A DNA stretch of 64,000 nt from the NCBI GenBank assembly GCA_025603075.1, contig MU626281.1, positions 1 to 64,000 of the forward strand, given 5' to 3'. The notes under the pieces were generated by a model. That model was not told the origin of the DNA and searched no databases. It worked only from the letters and a program-made list of their open reading frames with translations. A program made the translations under genes and the position numbers. Source of the DNA: Neoconidiobolus thromboides FSU 785. Its lineage: Eukaryota; Entomophthoromycota; Entomophthoromycetes; Entomophthorales; Neoconidiobolaceae. Positions 11,660-23,142 of the stretch are shown in pieces. The first letter of the stretch is position 1. Every line of letters begins with the position of its first letter.

Positions 11660-13222
11660 AAAACATAATTTGTTTAAATGAGATTTTATGCTAGTCTAAT
11701 TTTTAGTTATTTATTAGTCAGAAATTTTATAACTAGCATTTGTAGCTCTTATTATAGTTCTATTTATTTAGCTATTGTTTATTTAATAGTGTATGTTGCT
11801 ATTAAATATACTTAACTATTAATCTTTATTTAATTTTCATAGTTTGAAATACAGACAAATGTTATAACATAATTGTCACAATATCGTAAAACTATAAATA
11901 TTGCTGTAACAACCAAAGGCTTGCAGGAAAGGTGCTGGCATTAAGTATAATTTAACAAAGAATTTAATTAAGTTCGGCTTTAATACAGTTTAGCCTAAAA
12001 ACCTTAACAATCAACCCTATTAATATTAAAAAAAGCAAAACTATAGTAAGATGACAAAGCGCCTTAGCAAATAAATCAACTCAAATAGAAACCCTACTCC
12101 GTTATATTGGCCTGAAAGTTAAATATCATGCATTCCTACTGTTCTAATAGTTTGATCGGTAGTATATAGGTATACAATATTATACTTTAATGATTATCTC
12201 GGCAAATCTTTAATTTTGAGGCTATATTTAATGTAAAATCTAGTTTAATTTAAAAATAAACCTTTCTTTATTAGCTTAATTTATAACTTTATCCTTTATT
12301 TTTTATTAATGCAATTTATAAAAAACAGTACTAATCTGCTACCATCGGATTAAGGAATCATTTGCATTAAAATAAATAAAAGTAGTTTAATAATAATAGA
12401 ATAATAGTATGAAGTTTTAGATATAAATTTCAAGTTAATTTCGTTTCAATTGATTTTGAGTGCTTTAAATAGCTTTCACTTTATAAAATTTAAGCTATTA
12501 AACTAGTACAAAATGCTTACCTTTATCTACGTTTTATGAATCAATTTTAGCATAAATAAGCTAAATAGCTTTTATAAAAGTAGTTAGAAGGTACTCCCAA
12601 TCATTTTACTTCCATGATTTAAGTTATCATAACTCCAATCTAAAATAATTTTGCATAAAAATGCTATTCTTTTTATACTATATAGTTAACTCGCCATTGG
12701 CTCAAGCCTATTTTAATAAGTCTAGTTCAACTTTAGTATTAAATAATTTAATTTAAATAATAGTAACTTGACTATAAGCTTAATCTTAGTTTTAATTGTT
12801 AGACCTTTGAATTATTTACAAAGATCTGTCTTAGGTTTTAATATACTTGAAATACAATACTATTATATTTACAATACTAAATTTATATTTAGTAGATTTT
12901 AACATTTCTTCAAAGTCAAAATATTTCTAGCTTAAATTGAAGTGACTAAAATAAAATTTATAATGATTAAAATAAAGTATATTTTTATTAAATTTTTAAA
13001 ATAGATAAAATAATAGTATAGCAACTAAGCAATTAAAAAGAGTGGTTCGTGAATAAGATGAAAGCAAATTTACTGTTTTAATAGGTACTTCTCAATATTT
13101 ATTTATATTTATAAAATAGACACCCTTACTACAGTGAAACAAGTATAAGGAGCGCCTACTTAAAAAAATCGGTATATACTATAAATTCAATTTAATTTAA
13201 GCTATGCATTAATCTCTAAAAG

Positions 13223-13230
13223 TATATAAA
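13223..13230 (+). promoter_or_regulatory. Shared-type TATA box of paralogue 4
   Basis: AAAAGTATATAAATG lies 60 bases before the ATG at 13290 and has the AAAGTATATAA core seen at paralogues 3, 5 and 6. Confidence 0.55.
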
Positions 13231-13289
13231 TGATTTGAATACCATAACATTTATCTTTTAGATTACTGTTATTGATTCTGTCAATCAAG

Positions 13290-13724
13290 ATGTCAAAAAG
13301 TAGTAGTAGCACTAGGAACAATAGCTTAGGTTATATTATGGACCAAAGATCCTTCTCCTTAGATTTGAACTTTTATAACTTAAATCATAATGATCCTTCA
13401 TTTAAACTGCCTCCTTTAGAGTACATTCCACATTATCATTCTACGAATATACGTTTACCATCTATTTCAGTAGTATTAAAATCTATTAACGATGAGCAAT
13501 CTACTGCAGGAAGGATAATTTATAATAATCAGTCCATAAAATTGGTCTATAGTCATCGCAAGAGAAGGAAATCGTACGAAATTAACCGAAAGTTTAAGTG
13601 TAGTTATCCAAACTGCAATAAATCGTATGGAGCCTTAAATCATTTAAATTATCATATTAAAAATCAAAATCATGGAGAGCTTCGAAGAGCTAAAGAATTC
13701 AAATCTAAATGTTTTCAATTTTAA
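13290..13724 (+). CDS. Single C2H2 zinc-finger protein, island paralogue 4
   Basis: A 144-residue intronless protein starting at the ATG at 13290. An upstream extension to 13272 would need a TTG start and is rejected. The finger is at Cys104, Cys109, His122 and His128 with the core SYGALNHLNYH. It is preceded by RKRRKSYEINRKF and followed by GELRRAKEF. Two leucine-proline motifs are present: KLPPLEYIP (about 39-47) and RLPSISVVLKSI (about 55-66). It is one of the shortest members, so the spacing between LPS motif and finger varies across the family, which suggests independent modules. It is the first plus-strand gene of the island, after a 6-kb desert. A nuclear DNA-binding role is inferred. 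Confidence 0.87.
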   Translation: MSKSSSSTRNNSLGYIMDQRSFSLDLNFYNLNHNDPSFKLPPLEYIPHYHSTNIRLPSISVVLKSINDEQSTAGRIIYNNQSIKLVYSHRKRRKSYEINRKFKCSYPNCNKSYGALNHLNYHIKNQNHGELRRAKEFKSKCFQF

Positions 13725-16700
13725 CTTTCTCTACTTCAAATTTATCTATAAATTAACTACCATAATAAATTGGTATTCTCCTTTGTATATTAAAAATAAA
13801 ACTATTTATTTTTTATTGATTATTCACTTTGTTTCATTACTACTATTCTTAATTTATATAGTTTTATCACCAACCTTAAAACGGTTGTTTTATTAGCAAA
13901 TAAAATTAAACTAACTTCAATTTTTTTACTTGGAATATAAAAATGCCCATTTCTAACTATTTAAACGGGTAGGGTTGATAAAAATTTAAAATTTTAAATT
14001 TAAAGCATTAACTTAGTCCACCCACCCTAATAGTGGTAAATAAGGCATGAGAGAGAAATACAAAACCAACTAACCCACAAAATTGTCTAATCATTAAAAG
14101 AACAAAAAATTACTAAGACAAATAACCAACCCACAAGTTCAAAATAACAAACTTTACTCACAAATTTTGCATTACTATTAGTAAAACTTTGCTACCATCC
14201 CTAAAGGTCTTTATAAATATTTTTATATAAATAATAATGAAGACAGCAAATATTGTTTCTTTAGGTAAGAGGGCATAAATCTTCCTTAATCACAGAATAC
14301 TCGCTACGATCGAGTTTGTCTGTTTCATGCGGGAGATATAACCTTTAACAAAAAATTATAAAAACTTAAAAGCAATAAACAAATATATATACATTATAAT
14401 GAAAAATGAAATACAATAGGTTTTGTATTTTTATAATAGCATACTAAAGTAAATAGTATTGGAGATATTATAGTTGTTTCAAAGTTTTATTATATATTAG
14501 TTCTTTGTATTGATTCAACATCTCCAAAATTCAATGATTGTTCAAGAGAACAGGTACAAATTTCAAACAGAGGTCCAAAACTTGCTTTATTTTTCAATAA
14601 GGATCAAATAAAAAATAAAAAAGTTGATCGAAAACCGTAATAGTATTAATCTATTAGTTTGAAATTTTAATTGAGGTTGTTGTTTTTAATAGACCTTTTG
14701 AGTCTAAATAAATAGTTAGGTGTATAATTTCAAAAACAAACATCAGTTTTGTTATACTCTTGTCTTCCTTATATATTATTTTGAATTAGAAAATGAGTGC
14801 TAGAATGTATAAATTTTAATTTAATTTAAGATAATTTTTATAAAGCAATGTTTGAGCTTAAAGAATAAAATACATTTGCCATAAAAGCTCTAGTTATGAC
14901 GCTATAATTCTACATTAAAAAAATTTGGTTGGGTATATTCATTATGAATTAATAGATTAGAGTATAGTATAAATTATTAATATTAGAAAAGAGTATTAAA
15001 ATATTTTTAAAATATTTTAGCTTCATGAAAGTTTAATAGTCAAGCTTTAGTTAATAAATTTCAAATTAAAGGGTTTAAGGATTAAAGTACATAAGCTCTC
15101 CTTTAAGGATCCTAAATTAAACTACGGACTTTTATAACATTATCGCCCAAGAATAAGCTGTCATTATCCGGTTTTTTTAGTCAGAGAAACTGCAATATGC
15201 TTTTTTGGAAATCACAATTGGTAATTTTAATGTATTAAACCATTTTCTAACAGATAGCTTTATTTTACTCTATAAAATAACTTAATTAAATAATATAAGA
15301 AATATAAAAAGTCATGCTTATATGTATTGAGATTATACATACTATAATTTGTTTCTAATCTTCAGTATAGCATAATATATTAACATAATATTAGAGTAAT
15401 ATGAACTATTAATGTAGTTTGAAGAATAAAACTGAATTTATATTGAAATGTAAATTCCTAAATACGAAAATATGGTGTTTTGCTGCAAAATTAAAAAGTG
15501 AAGATCAAATAATAGTTCCCCTTATTCGTCATCTTGTGAGCAAAACCTTTGATGTGATCAATCTTTTTGATTTATAAATAACTCTTCTTTATTTACCAAA
15601 TTGGGATTTTCTACGAGAATATTGTTAATAATTTTTCTAGCTTATCTTTGGCGGTATTTAAAAAAGTCCAAGTACAAAATCATAATAATCGCATTTCAAT
15701 ACTAGCTGATTATAAATATACTATCAAATTTTACTACAAAATTTTTGTATTTGTTTAATTCTATGTTAATTTCCATTCTCTGTAAGTGATCCGTAACATT
15801 TTGTTAACGTAAATAGAATAGAATCCTTTTATCACCATATTTTATGGTTGAATAGAATAACAATCTATCAACATTACTTATTCTAAAAAAAGGGTTACCC
15901 ATCAAAAACTATAAGTTATAGTCAGATTATCCAATAAAAAGTGAGAAGTTATTTATCTCACTGTTCTATTTTGATATTATTTGAGAAACAAAACTAAAGT
16001 TGTACGTTTTACTTATAAAAAGGGCAAATAAAGTTGGTTTTGGAGTAGTAAAATAGTAATAACTGCTTTTGTTTTATTACCTTCTAGTTTGATTATTTTA
16101 GTTTAGAATTCCAAGTGTATTATTTCACCTTAGTTTTACCTATTTGAATAGTAAACTAATCAAGTCAAAACGCTATAATAACTTATTAGTTGGATTAGTA
16201 ATAACTAAAGTCACCCGACATTACAATGGAAAATAAAGGCTATAAAAATCTCAAAGTTTGATAAGGAGTTATTTATATTATAACAACACTGCTATAAATA
16301 GCATAGGAAGAATGGAAATAAAGATACCTTAGCATAAATCCATTAGTGCGTGAAAATATTATTCTATAGTGATGTCAGTAAGTTTTAAGCTTAAAAAATT
16401 GGGAAAGAGTCAAAATAAAAGCCTTAATTAATTGGATCTTCACTAAGCTTCAAAATATAAGGTTATTTTAAGCGAGAAGGCATTTATTTGAAGATCGAGA
16501 TTCTCTGAGTCATCTTGTTTAGTCATTAAAAAGAAACCTTATTAAATATGATATTGCTTATAATCTTGAGTTAAGTCTCAATTTTTACTCCACACACATT
16601 TCATTATCACATTTTGGATGAAATTTATCAACCGTAATTTTGACCATAGTATATTGTATAAATAAGTTTAATTGAATACATGTATTATACAGAAAATAAG

Positions 16701-17925
16701 CATGTATTAACCAAAATTTGGTAAGTTTTTTTTAAAAATTTTGTGCTAAACTATAGATAAGGAAAGAAGTTCAAAATAGCAGCGATGTATCACTTGATTC
16801 TATCTCCATAGTTACCTTAATTTATAATAAGCAATCTTTGAATTTACTGACAAATGTGGGTAAAAGAATAGGATTTTCGGATTTAATCAAATCTTAGCAT
16901 TTGTTGCTCCAATTAATATTCAAGGTTTATTAAAAATTTAATCTAAAATATCTAGATTAATTCCCATAACACTTATTCCTAAAAAAATAAGTGGATTAAG
17001 TTATTTAGTAAAGAATATTCTAAAATATTGAATATATTGTGTAATTGGAATTCAAAGTATCTTTTGACTTTGTGTTTTCTAAATTCTAAACCCTATCATA
17101 TATGCGTTATAATTCTATTTTAATCACAAAACTACTACTCATAGCATTGACTCTATAATAATAGTCGTCTATTTTTATAACTGTTGAGATTTAGATAAGG
17201 GATCATCTGATATCAGTAATCTATAGATAAGAAAGCTCTTAAATAATAACAAACTTAATATGAAATAGCAGATCCCGCCCAAATCATACTATTGAATTTG
17301 GAAAAACCCTACGAAAAATGCGTATAAAAGTATTCTCTTTTTTTGAATAATTTGCTATTAAACCATGTCATTTGAAGTGAATTAAATCAAAAGGGTAACA
17401 AATTTATTAAAAACTTTAATAGCTGACTAATGATTTGGCAAATTCCATTTCAGCTGATATGTTATTAACAAAGATTGGTCCTTGTGATTCACTCATTAAT
17501 TATAAGTTATATAAAACAAGTTTTCGGATAATGATTTGTATTTGCGAACCCTTAAAATAGTAATTTCTATAGCTTAACATATAAAGATATCCGAGCGCTA
17601 TTGCTCTTATTTGTCCCTTTTTAAGGATATTTTTATATATCATTAGCCTAGGGAGTGAAATATACGCTCATCCACTTGATTATAAGTCATCAGTAGGTTC
17701 ATTTACATTAACATAATATAGATAATAGGTAATTTATTGCTTAAATGATCAAAGAATCTCAGCTTATTTAATAAAATTTCAATTTATTATTTTGAAGTTA
17801 TTTCCCTTTCAAAAAAGTATATAAGGTAACACAAGTGGAATTTTTGATTTTTTTATTCTCAATTTTTGATTTTTAATTTTTGATTTTTTTTAATTTATCG
17901 CTCTTTAAATAAACTGAGCTAAAAA
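13725..17925. other. Four-kilobase gene desert
   Basis: No gene, MITE or RNA recognised. Just after paralogue 4 the frames are AT-driven. A T-rich tract with repeated 'aatttttgattttt' lies at about 17837-17890, directly before paralogue 5. Confidence 0.5.
17818..17825 (+). promoter_or_regulatory. Shared-type TATA box of paralogue 5
   Basis: AAAGTATATAAGG lies about 100 bases before the ATG at 17926 and is followed by a poly(dT)-rich tract, a common nucleosome-depleting promoter feature. Confidence 0.55.
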
Positions 17926-18615
17926 ATGAATACGTATACTACTCAGCGTCAGACTTTTAATTCTCCCATTATTTCCCCAAATAGATACAATAACTATGAG
18001 TATCGCCAACACCATTCACGACAATCTATGTCAAGCCACTATGAAACAAGTCCTTCATATCATTATACTAATGAAACCAAAGCCGTTTCAGGCTTACCAA
18101 ACCATGGATTCAATGACTTTAATCATCATTGTCGAAGTGTCAGACTTCCTTCCTTAAGAGAACTTTTAAGATCCCCACGCATCGATAATACCCACATAGT
18201 ACCAACTCCTGTTAATTATAATGATATAAGAGCTAGAAAAATGTCGGAAACCAACTTAAAGCCCTATGATAGCAGTTATCATAATTATCCTAGGGAATCC
18301 AGCTTTTTAAGAACCGATCCGGTGCTTTATAAACATGGAGTTAGATCCAATTATATGGATAATTTTTATTCACCTTATAATAGAGGGCCAGATAGCTTAA
18401 GCGATAATAACTACCTTCAAGGTCCAGATGGACATAAAAAAAGGCCAAGAAAAAAGCATCATGAAGTTAATCGAGTCTTTAGATGCGATTATCTTGGTTG
18501 CGATAAAAGCTATGGTGCTTTGAATCATCTCAATACTCATATCTATACCCATCATGACAAAAAAAGAAAGAGAAAAGCGGAAGAATTTCACCACATTACC
18601 CGCTTTTTAAGTTAA
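17926..18615 (+). CDS. Single C2H2 zinc-finger protein, island paralogue 5
   Basis: A 229-residue intronless protein. The finger is at Cys187, Cys192, His205 and His209 or His210; the HIYTHH ending makes the last ligand ambiguous. The core is SYGALNHLNTH. The basic element KRPRKKHHEVNRVF precedes the finger, and a strongly basic KKRKRKAEEF tail follows. The single LPS motif, VRLPSLRELLRSP, is at about 72-84. The N-terminal region is rich in Tyr, His, Asn and Ser and resembles that of paralogue 1. The family assignment is direct from the finger; a transcription-regulatory role in the nucleus is inferred. Its nearest neighbours are paralogues 4 and 6, each about 4 kb away. Confidence 0.88.
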   Translation: MNTYTTQRQTFNSPIISPNRYNNYEYRQHHSRQSMSSHYETSPSYHYTNETKAVSGLPNHGFNDFNHHCRSVRLPSLRELLRSPRIDNTHIVPTPVNYNDIRARKMSETNLKPYDSSYHNYPRESSFLRTDPVLYKHGVRSNYMDNFYSPYNRGPDSLSDNNYLQGPDGHKKRPRKKHHEVNRVFRCDYLGCDKSYGALNHLNTHIYTHHDKKRKRKAEEFHHITRFLS

Positions 18616-19529
18616 GCTTTTTTTGCACTTATGCATTTCTCTCTTGTATTATATCTTGATAACTTTTTTATCTTAGTTGTATCTACCTTTCTTTGCAATA
18701 CAGTCTATTTATTTAATAAATTTTAATTTTAACATTACTTTTTTTTCAAATTTATAACAGTATTTTGTACAAATTATATAGTTCTTCAAGGGGTAGATGA
18801 ATTTTATCATTTGAAGAAGGTAAGTTTATAAAAGATTAAATAGTAGTTAGTTTAACATTATAATAGTGTAATATGACTTTCATAATACATAAGTATATGA
18901 TATAATATATGATAAGACTTCTTAAAAATAGAAAAAACGAATAAAAGATGAGTAATAAAGTGATATTATTGCAATTAAAGGGATTAAGGTAGGAAACCCC
19001 TTATTTATTGCTAGTCATGGATCAAAATTACAACTTAGGCACTAAGTACTACCAAAATACTGCTTTTGTTTATTTAAAATAACTTATGTTGAAACGTTTT
19101 TTTGTCCAGTTTTGTTAGTTTTTTTTTTAATTTTACACTACATGGAAAAGGACAAAAAGTGAATTAGAAAATTTTACTTTTAATTTTAACTAAGCTTTTA
19201 AACTTATTCATATATATATATACTAATGCTTTGTTCTAAAAATCAAACATTTATTATAAAATTAAGAATAAAACAACTGAGCATTTGAACCATTATTTGT
19301 AGTTAAAGCAAAATATTTACTCTTTATTAAATGTTTACTAATTTTGTATTTTTATAAACAGTTTATTGAGTTTATAAATGCTGATAATCTTTTAAATTTA
19401 ATATACATAAAGTTTATGATTATTTTTTGCATATAAAGTTTCATTTCATCTTTATTTTATTACTTTTTTGTATACACTTTATATATATATAACTTTTATT
19501 TAATTATATAATATTATTTGCAATTATAC

Positions 19530-19750
19530 TACTTACCAATTCTCTCATAACAGTCACTCGTATCCCTTCTCTCTGATCTCCATCTTCTATAGTTGGAAAA
19601 GCCTTTAGAAAGTTAAATTAAAATGGCGCCACCATTGTTTATTTGACTCACACAAAGGCAGGAATATACTGGACAAAACCCCCACCTTTTAAAGTAATCT
19701 CTTCGTTGCACTATTACTAGAGTATCAGCTCTTTGTGCATCCTTTTATGT
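19530..19750. other. GC-richer patch of unknown nature
   Basis: Base composition is visibly less AT-rich than the flanks and no frame stays open. On the minus strand it reads AAACAATGGTGGCGCCATTT around 19620-19640. TGGTGGCGCC differs by one base from the TGGTAGCGCC primer-binding site complementary to initiator tRNA-Met used by yeast retrotransposons. It may be a decayed retroelement end, but this rests on a short match. Confidence 0.25.
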
Positions 19751-20043
19751 AATAAATAAAGCATTTAGGGTGAAAGCCTTTCAAGATATATATAAAGCTA
19801 TAGAGTTGTTTTATATTTTGAATTCATTTCTAAAATAAAAATATAAAAAAATTTATATTCAAAAAATTTACATCAGTCTAAACGGAACTTCAATATCAGA
19901 CAAAAGTAATTTTAGAATCTTTTTAGAGTTTTATTTATGTAATATAAATTGTAACCTTAATTTTTAATTATAGTTTTTTAAATATAACAAATATTTTTTA
20001 TAATGGATGTTTTTAATAAAATTACTTTTAGTTATAATATATA

Positions 20044-20137
20044 GCGATATTTTTTGATTTCATCACTTTTTACATCTTTTAAGCGCTATTTGAGCAGAAA
20101 AATTGTTGATAGAATTCTTAGAAAAATATATTTGCAT
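20044..20137 (-). mobile_element. MITE copy 6, diverged
   Basis: Reverse orientation; retains gatttcatcactttt, aagcgctatttgag and aaattgtt blocks, but both TIRs have decayed. Confidence 0.65.
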
Positions 20138-20307
20138 GTTTATACACAAATATTATATTATTTATAATTAATCCTATTTTATGCTTTAATCTTATTAAAT
20201 TGTTTTGATTAAAAATAACCAAAGTTTTTAATGTATCTCATATACTGAGTTTTTGGTTGAAAAACTTTCCTTTTACAGCTTTTCACAGCCATTACTAGTT
20301 ATCATTT

Positions 20308-20403
20308 GGGGATGTATTTTTATGTAAGAATTTACTAACAATTTTTCCACTTAAATAGCACTTAAAAGATAGAAAAAGCAATAAGACCAAAAAAAACACC
20401 CCC
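20308..20403 (+). mobile_element. MITE copy 7
   Basis: Forward, TIR GGGGATGT and CACCCCC, flanked by ATTT on both sides (20304-20307 and 20404-20407). Confidence 0.82.
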
Positions 20404-20988
20404 ATTTATTAAAAAATAATATCTTTGTCATGAAGCTAAAAATTAATCCAACTTTAGAATTAAATTAACTTTAATTTTAATTGAAAAACAAAAGACGAAA
20501 AAAGCTACTTAGTAGTTTAATTTAAAGTTATTAAGTTTAAATAAATTTTATAGTTTTATGATATGTGGTTTTAGAATAATTACTTAAATAAATTAAAAAC
20601 TTTCGTTATTAACATTAGGGAAAAATTTAAATCTAATTATTGTAATCAAACAATAAGAGAGTAATAAATTCAAGATTCAATAACTCTGATTTGTTTTAAT
20701 TTGGCAAATAAAATCCTTTTTTTGTTATAGAGGGTTAAAGGTTAAGGTTAGGGATGGTAAGGTCAGATCTTAATAGTTTTCTGCAGCTATATAACAACAA
20801 ATCAATATTTGGTTTTTTATGCAAACCAATCATTACTAAAATAAAGCTATATAGTTGGTCAAAACAACCTTACACTAATTTTAGTTATAGCTGGAAACTT
20901 CGTTTATACTAATCCTCTGTTTAAAATGGTGGTTAGCTTTTGAAATAACAGTACATTTTGGATAGTGTAATCATTGTGACTATCAATT

Positions 20989-21086
20989 GGGAGTGTTTTT
21001 TTTGACCCCATTATTTTTTCATTTTTTAAGCGCTATTTAAACAGAAAAATTGTTAGTAAAATTTTTAAACACAAAAATACATCCTC
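20989..21086 (-). mobile_element. MITE copy 8
   Basis: Reverse orientation, ends GGGAGTGT and ACATCCTC, flanked by AATT on both sides (20985-20988 and 21087-21090). Confidence 0.82.
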
Positions 21087-21130
21087 AATTTTAATGCTAC
21101 TTGCATTTTTAAATAAAATTTGCATATAAA

Positions 21131-21215
21131 AATATCCTTTTTGTTTAAGGTTTCCAGCAATAATTTTTTTACTCAATAGTGTTTAAAAAATTGGAAAGTG
21201 ATCAAAAAACACCCT
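21131..21215 (+). mobile_element. MITE copy 9, diverged and shortened
   Basis: Forward internal blocks (tttgtttaagg, tttactcaatagtg, ttggaaagtgatcaaaaaacaccc) with a decayed left end. Confidence 0.6.
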
Positions 21216-22235
21216 ATATTACGTTCAATTTCCTTTTTAATGCTATGTTTTTTTTTAAATTTTAATAAACTTATTCTATTTATCTTATTAAGCTGTTTCT
21301 AAACTTTTATCTTATTTTTACAAAGTCATTATTATAAAGCAGTGTTTATTTCAAACAAGTCTATTTTTTTGATGTAATTGTAATAAAAAGCAAAGCATAT
21401 TAAGAATTTATTCCAAAAGGTTTGATCGAGTCTATAATCTTCAAAATTAACTTCAGTATTATTTTCATTATATAATGTGTGACTTTTATATTGTAAAAAC
21501 TACTAATTTCAGCATACCTTTTATGACAAACTTAACACTGGATTTCTTTTCACATATTTATAACTCCAAACTTATCAGATAAGTTTTCAGTCTCCAGTAT
21601 AGCATTAATAATACAAGAAAAATCAACGTTATTTTTATCATTAATTATTCAATTCACTATTTTAGTAAAAAATACATATAAAATATAATGACGAACTAAA
21701 GAAAATACACTGACTTAGGTTTACTATATGCAAAAGGTGTTGTGCGATCTTTTTGCATAAATTAAATCATGTAAACACCGAAAAATAAAAGTATAGCCGA
21801 TTTAAGGTAGGTAAAAGCACCATTTGATGTGGAGTAGAATGGATCTAAATACTAAACAAGGTAAATTTTCGCTTAATTTTAAACCTGTACTACTCTCAAA
21901 GCGCCCTTAAATCCATTTCTTTAATAAGCCAATCAATTTCATTTCCTTGCCCTTCCACTTTATTGAATGTGGGTTTTTTTAAATCTATTTATATTTTAAA
22001 AATTCAAAAGTATTAATTTCCGACAATCTTCCTTTTAAATAAGTAATAGTAAAACTAACATCATTCTACAGGTGTGTTAGCGTGCTCATATATTTTTTTA
22101 TGTATATAAACTCCTTTCCTATTAATAGCTTTACGAAAGAAGTCTATGTAATGCGTACCAAGCTAAGTTGGGGTCTTATTAGCAAGTATCTCAAAAATAA
22201 AACCGATCCTAATTGAACTATATTGACTGAATTTA

Positions 22236-22240
22236 AAATA

Positions 22241-22268
<28 letters not shown>
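22236..22268. repeat. (AAAAAT)n microsatellite
   Basis: About five and a half copies of a hexamer taaaaa, nearly perfect. Confidence 0.9.
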
Positions 22269-22272
<4 letters not shown>

Positions 22273-22658
22273 CTGTTAATTTAGATATTAATTTACAACT
22301 TGATTAAGAATTAATATTTTATTGATATGAAATATCTATATTTTGAGGTTCATTGATGAATTTTATTTCAAAATTAAAATTGCCTAAGATAATGTGGTTG
22401 CAATTTAAAGCCATTTTTTTGTTTCAGGGCATTTTTTTAAAGAATTATTGGCTAATAAAATGAAAATTTAATTTTAAGGCTAATTTTTAATAGCTTGATT
22501 TAAGCTACAGTTCATCATAATAAAACAATATCCTACTTTCAGTAATTTAGCAATAAAAAACATTGAAATGTGAAATTTTGAATATAATAAAATTTTAAAT
22601 ATAAGTGAAATTTTACTAAATAATAAGCGAAAAAATTAATCTACAAAATATAATATGG

Positions 22659-23081
22659 CTAATTTTTGAATTCACTAGCTCTTCTCTTTGTCCCATGACT
22701 TTGAGCTACAATATGCGCGTTTAGATGATTTAATGCACCGTATGATTTGTCACAATTAGGATGTAAGCATTTATAAAACCTTTCAACTTCATGATATCGC
22801 CTACGTGGTCTTTTTTGGATAGCCTCATTAAATAAACTTATAAAAGCATATCCATTTTTACTTTTAAGTGGCTTCCCATTTAAAGCTTCGGCAAGGGAAG
22901 GTAAAGGCATATTATATTGCGAATTAGGTTCTAATGGGGGTAATTTTAAGTTATCTCTACTTAAGAATGTTTCAGTGCATTCAGTGTTTGGGGAGGCGCT
23001 ACTTGAAGAAATATAGCTCCTTGGTCTGAACTCAAATGGGTTTGGCAAATGTAAGTTATATTGACTTGAATATTTACTCAT
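22659..23081 (-). CDS. Single C2H2 zinc-finger protein, island paralogue 6
   Basis: A 140-residue intronless protein and the shortest member. The finger is at Cys105, Cys110, His123 and His129 with the core SYGALNHLNAH. It is preceded by KRPRRRYHEVERFY and followed by GTKRRASEF. Two LP motifs, LKLPPLEP (about 45-52) and LPSLAEALNG (about 60-69), lie close together. Finger and tail are the closest by eye to paralogues 3 and 7. Nuclear DNA binding is inferred. The TATA box has the AAAGTATATAA core of paralogues 3, 4 and 5. Confidence 0.88.
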   Translation of the reverse strand: MSKYSSQYNLHLPNPFEFRPRSYISSSSASPNTECTETFLSRDNLKLPPLEPNSQYNMPLPSLAEALNGKPLKSKNGYAFISLFNEAIQKRPRRRYHEVERFYKCLHPNCDKSYGALNHLNAHIVAQSHGTKRRASEFKN

Positions 23082-23134
23082 TTATTTTAAAACTGATAGA
23101 AATTTAAATTAAAAGAGTAGTAGAATATTCATTA

Positions 23135-23142
23135 CTTATATA
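23135..23142 (-). promoter_or_regulatory. Shared-type TATA box of paralogue 6
   Basis: The minus strand reads AAAAGTATATAAGTAATG, about 55 bases upstream of the start at 23081. Confidence 0.55.

Larger units (their letters stand above)
7218..13289. other. Six-kilobase gene desert
   Basis: I find no reading frame with the family motifs or any other recognisable domain, no tRNA and no rRNA. Visible contents are MITE copy 5 and a two-copy 21-bp tandem near 11618. A 15-bp direct repeat (gaaaaaagagattta) occurs at about 8957 and 8986. Confidence 0.5.
18616..22658. other. Intergenic with four MITE copies and a GC-richer patch
   Basis: Holds MITE copies 6-9, the patch at 19530-19750 and an AAAAAT array at 22236-22268. 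No gene supported. Confidence 0.5.

Noticed and set aside
13272-13289. Six-codon upstream extension of zinc-finger paralogue 4
   Set aside because: It would need a TTG start; the ATG at 13290 lies 60 bases from a good TATA box.
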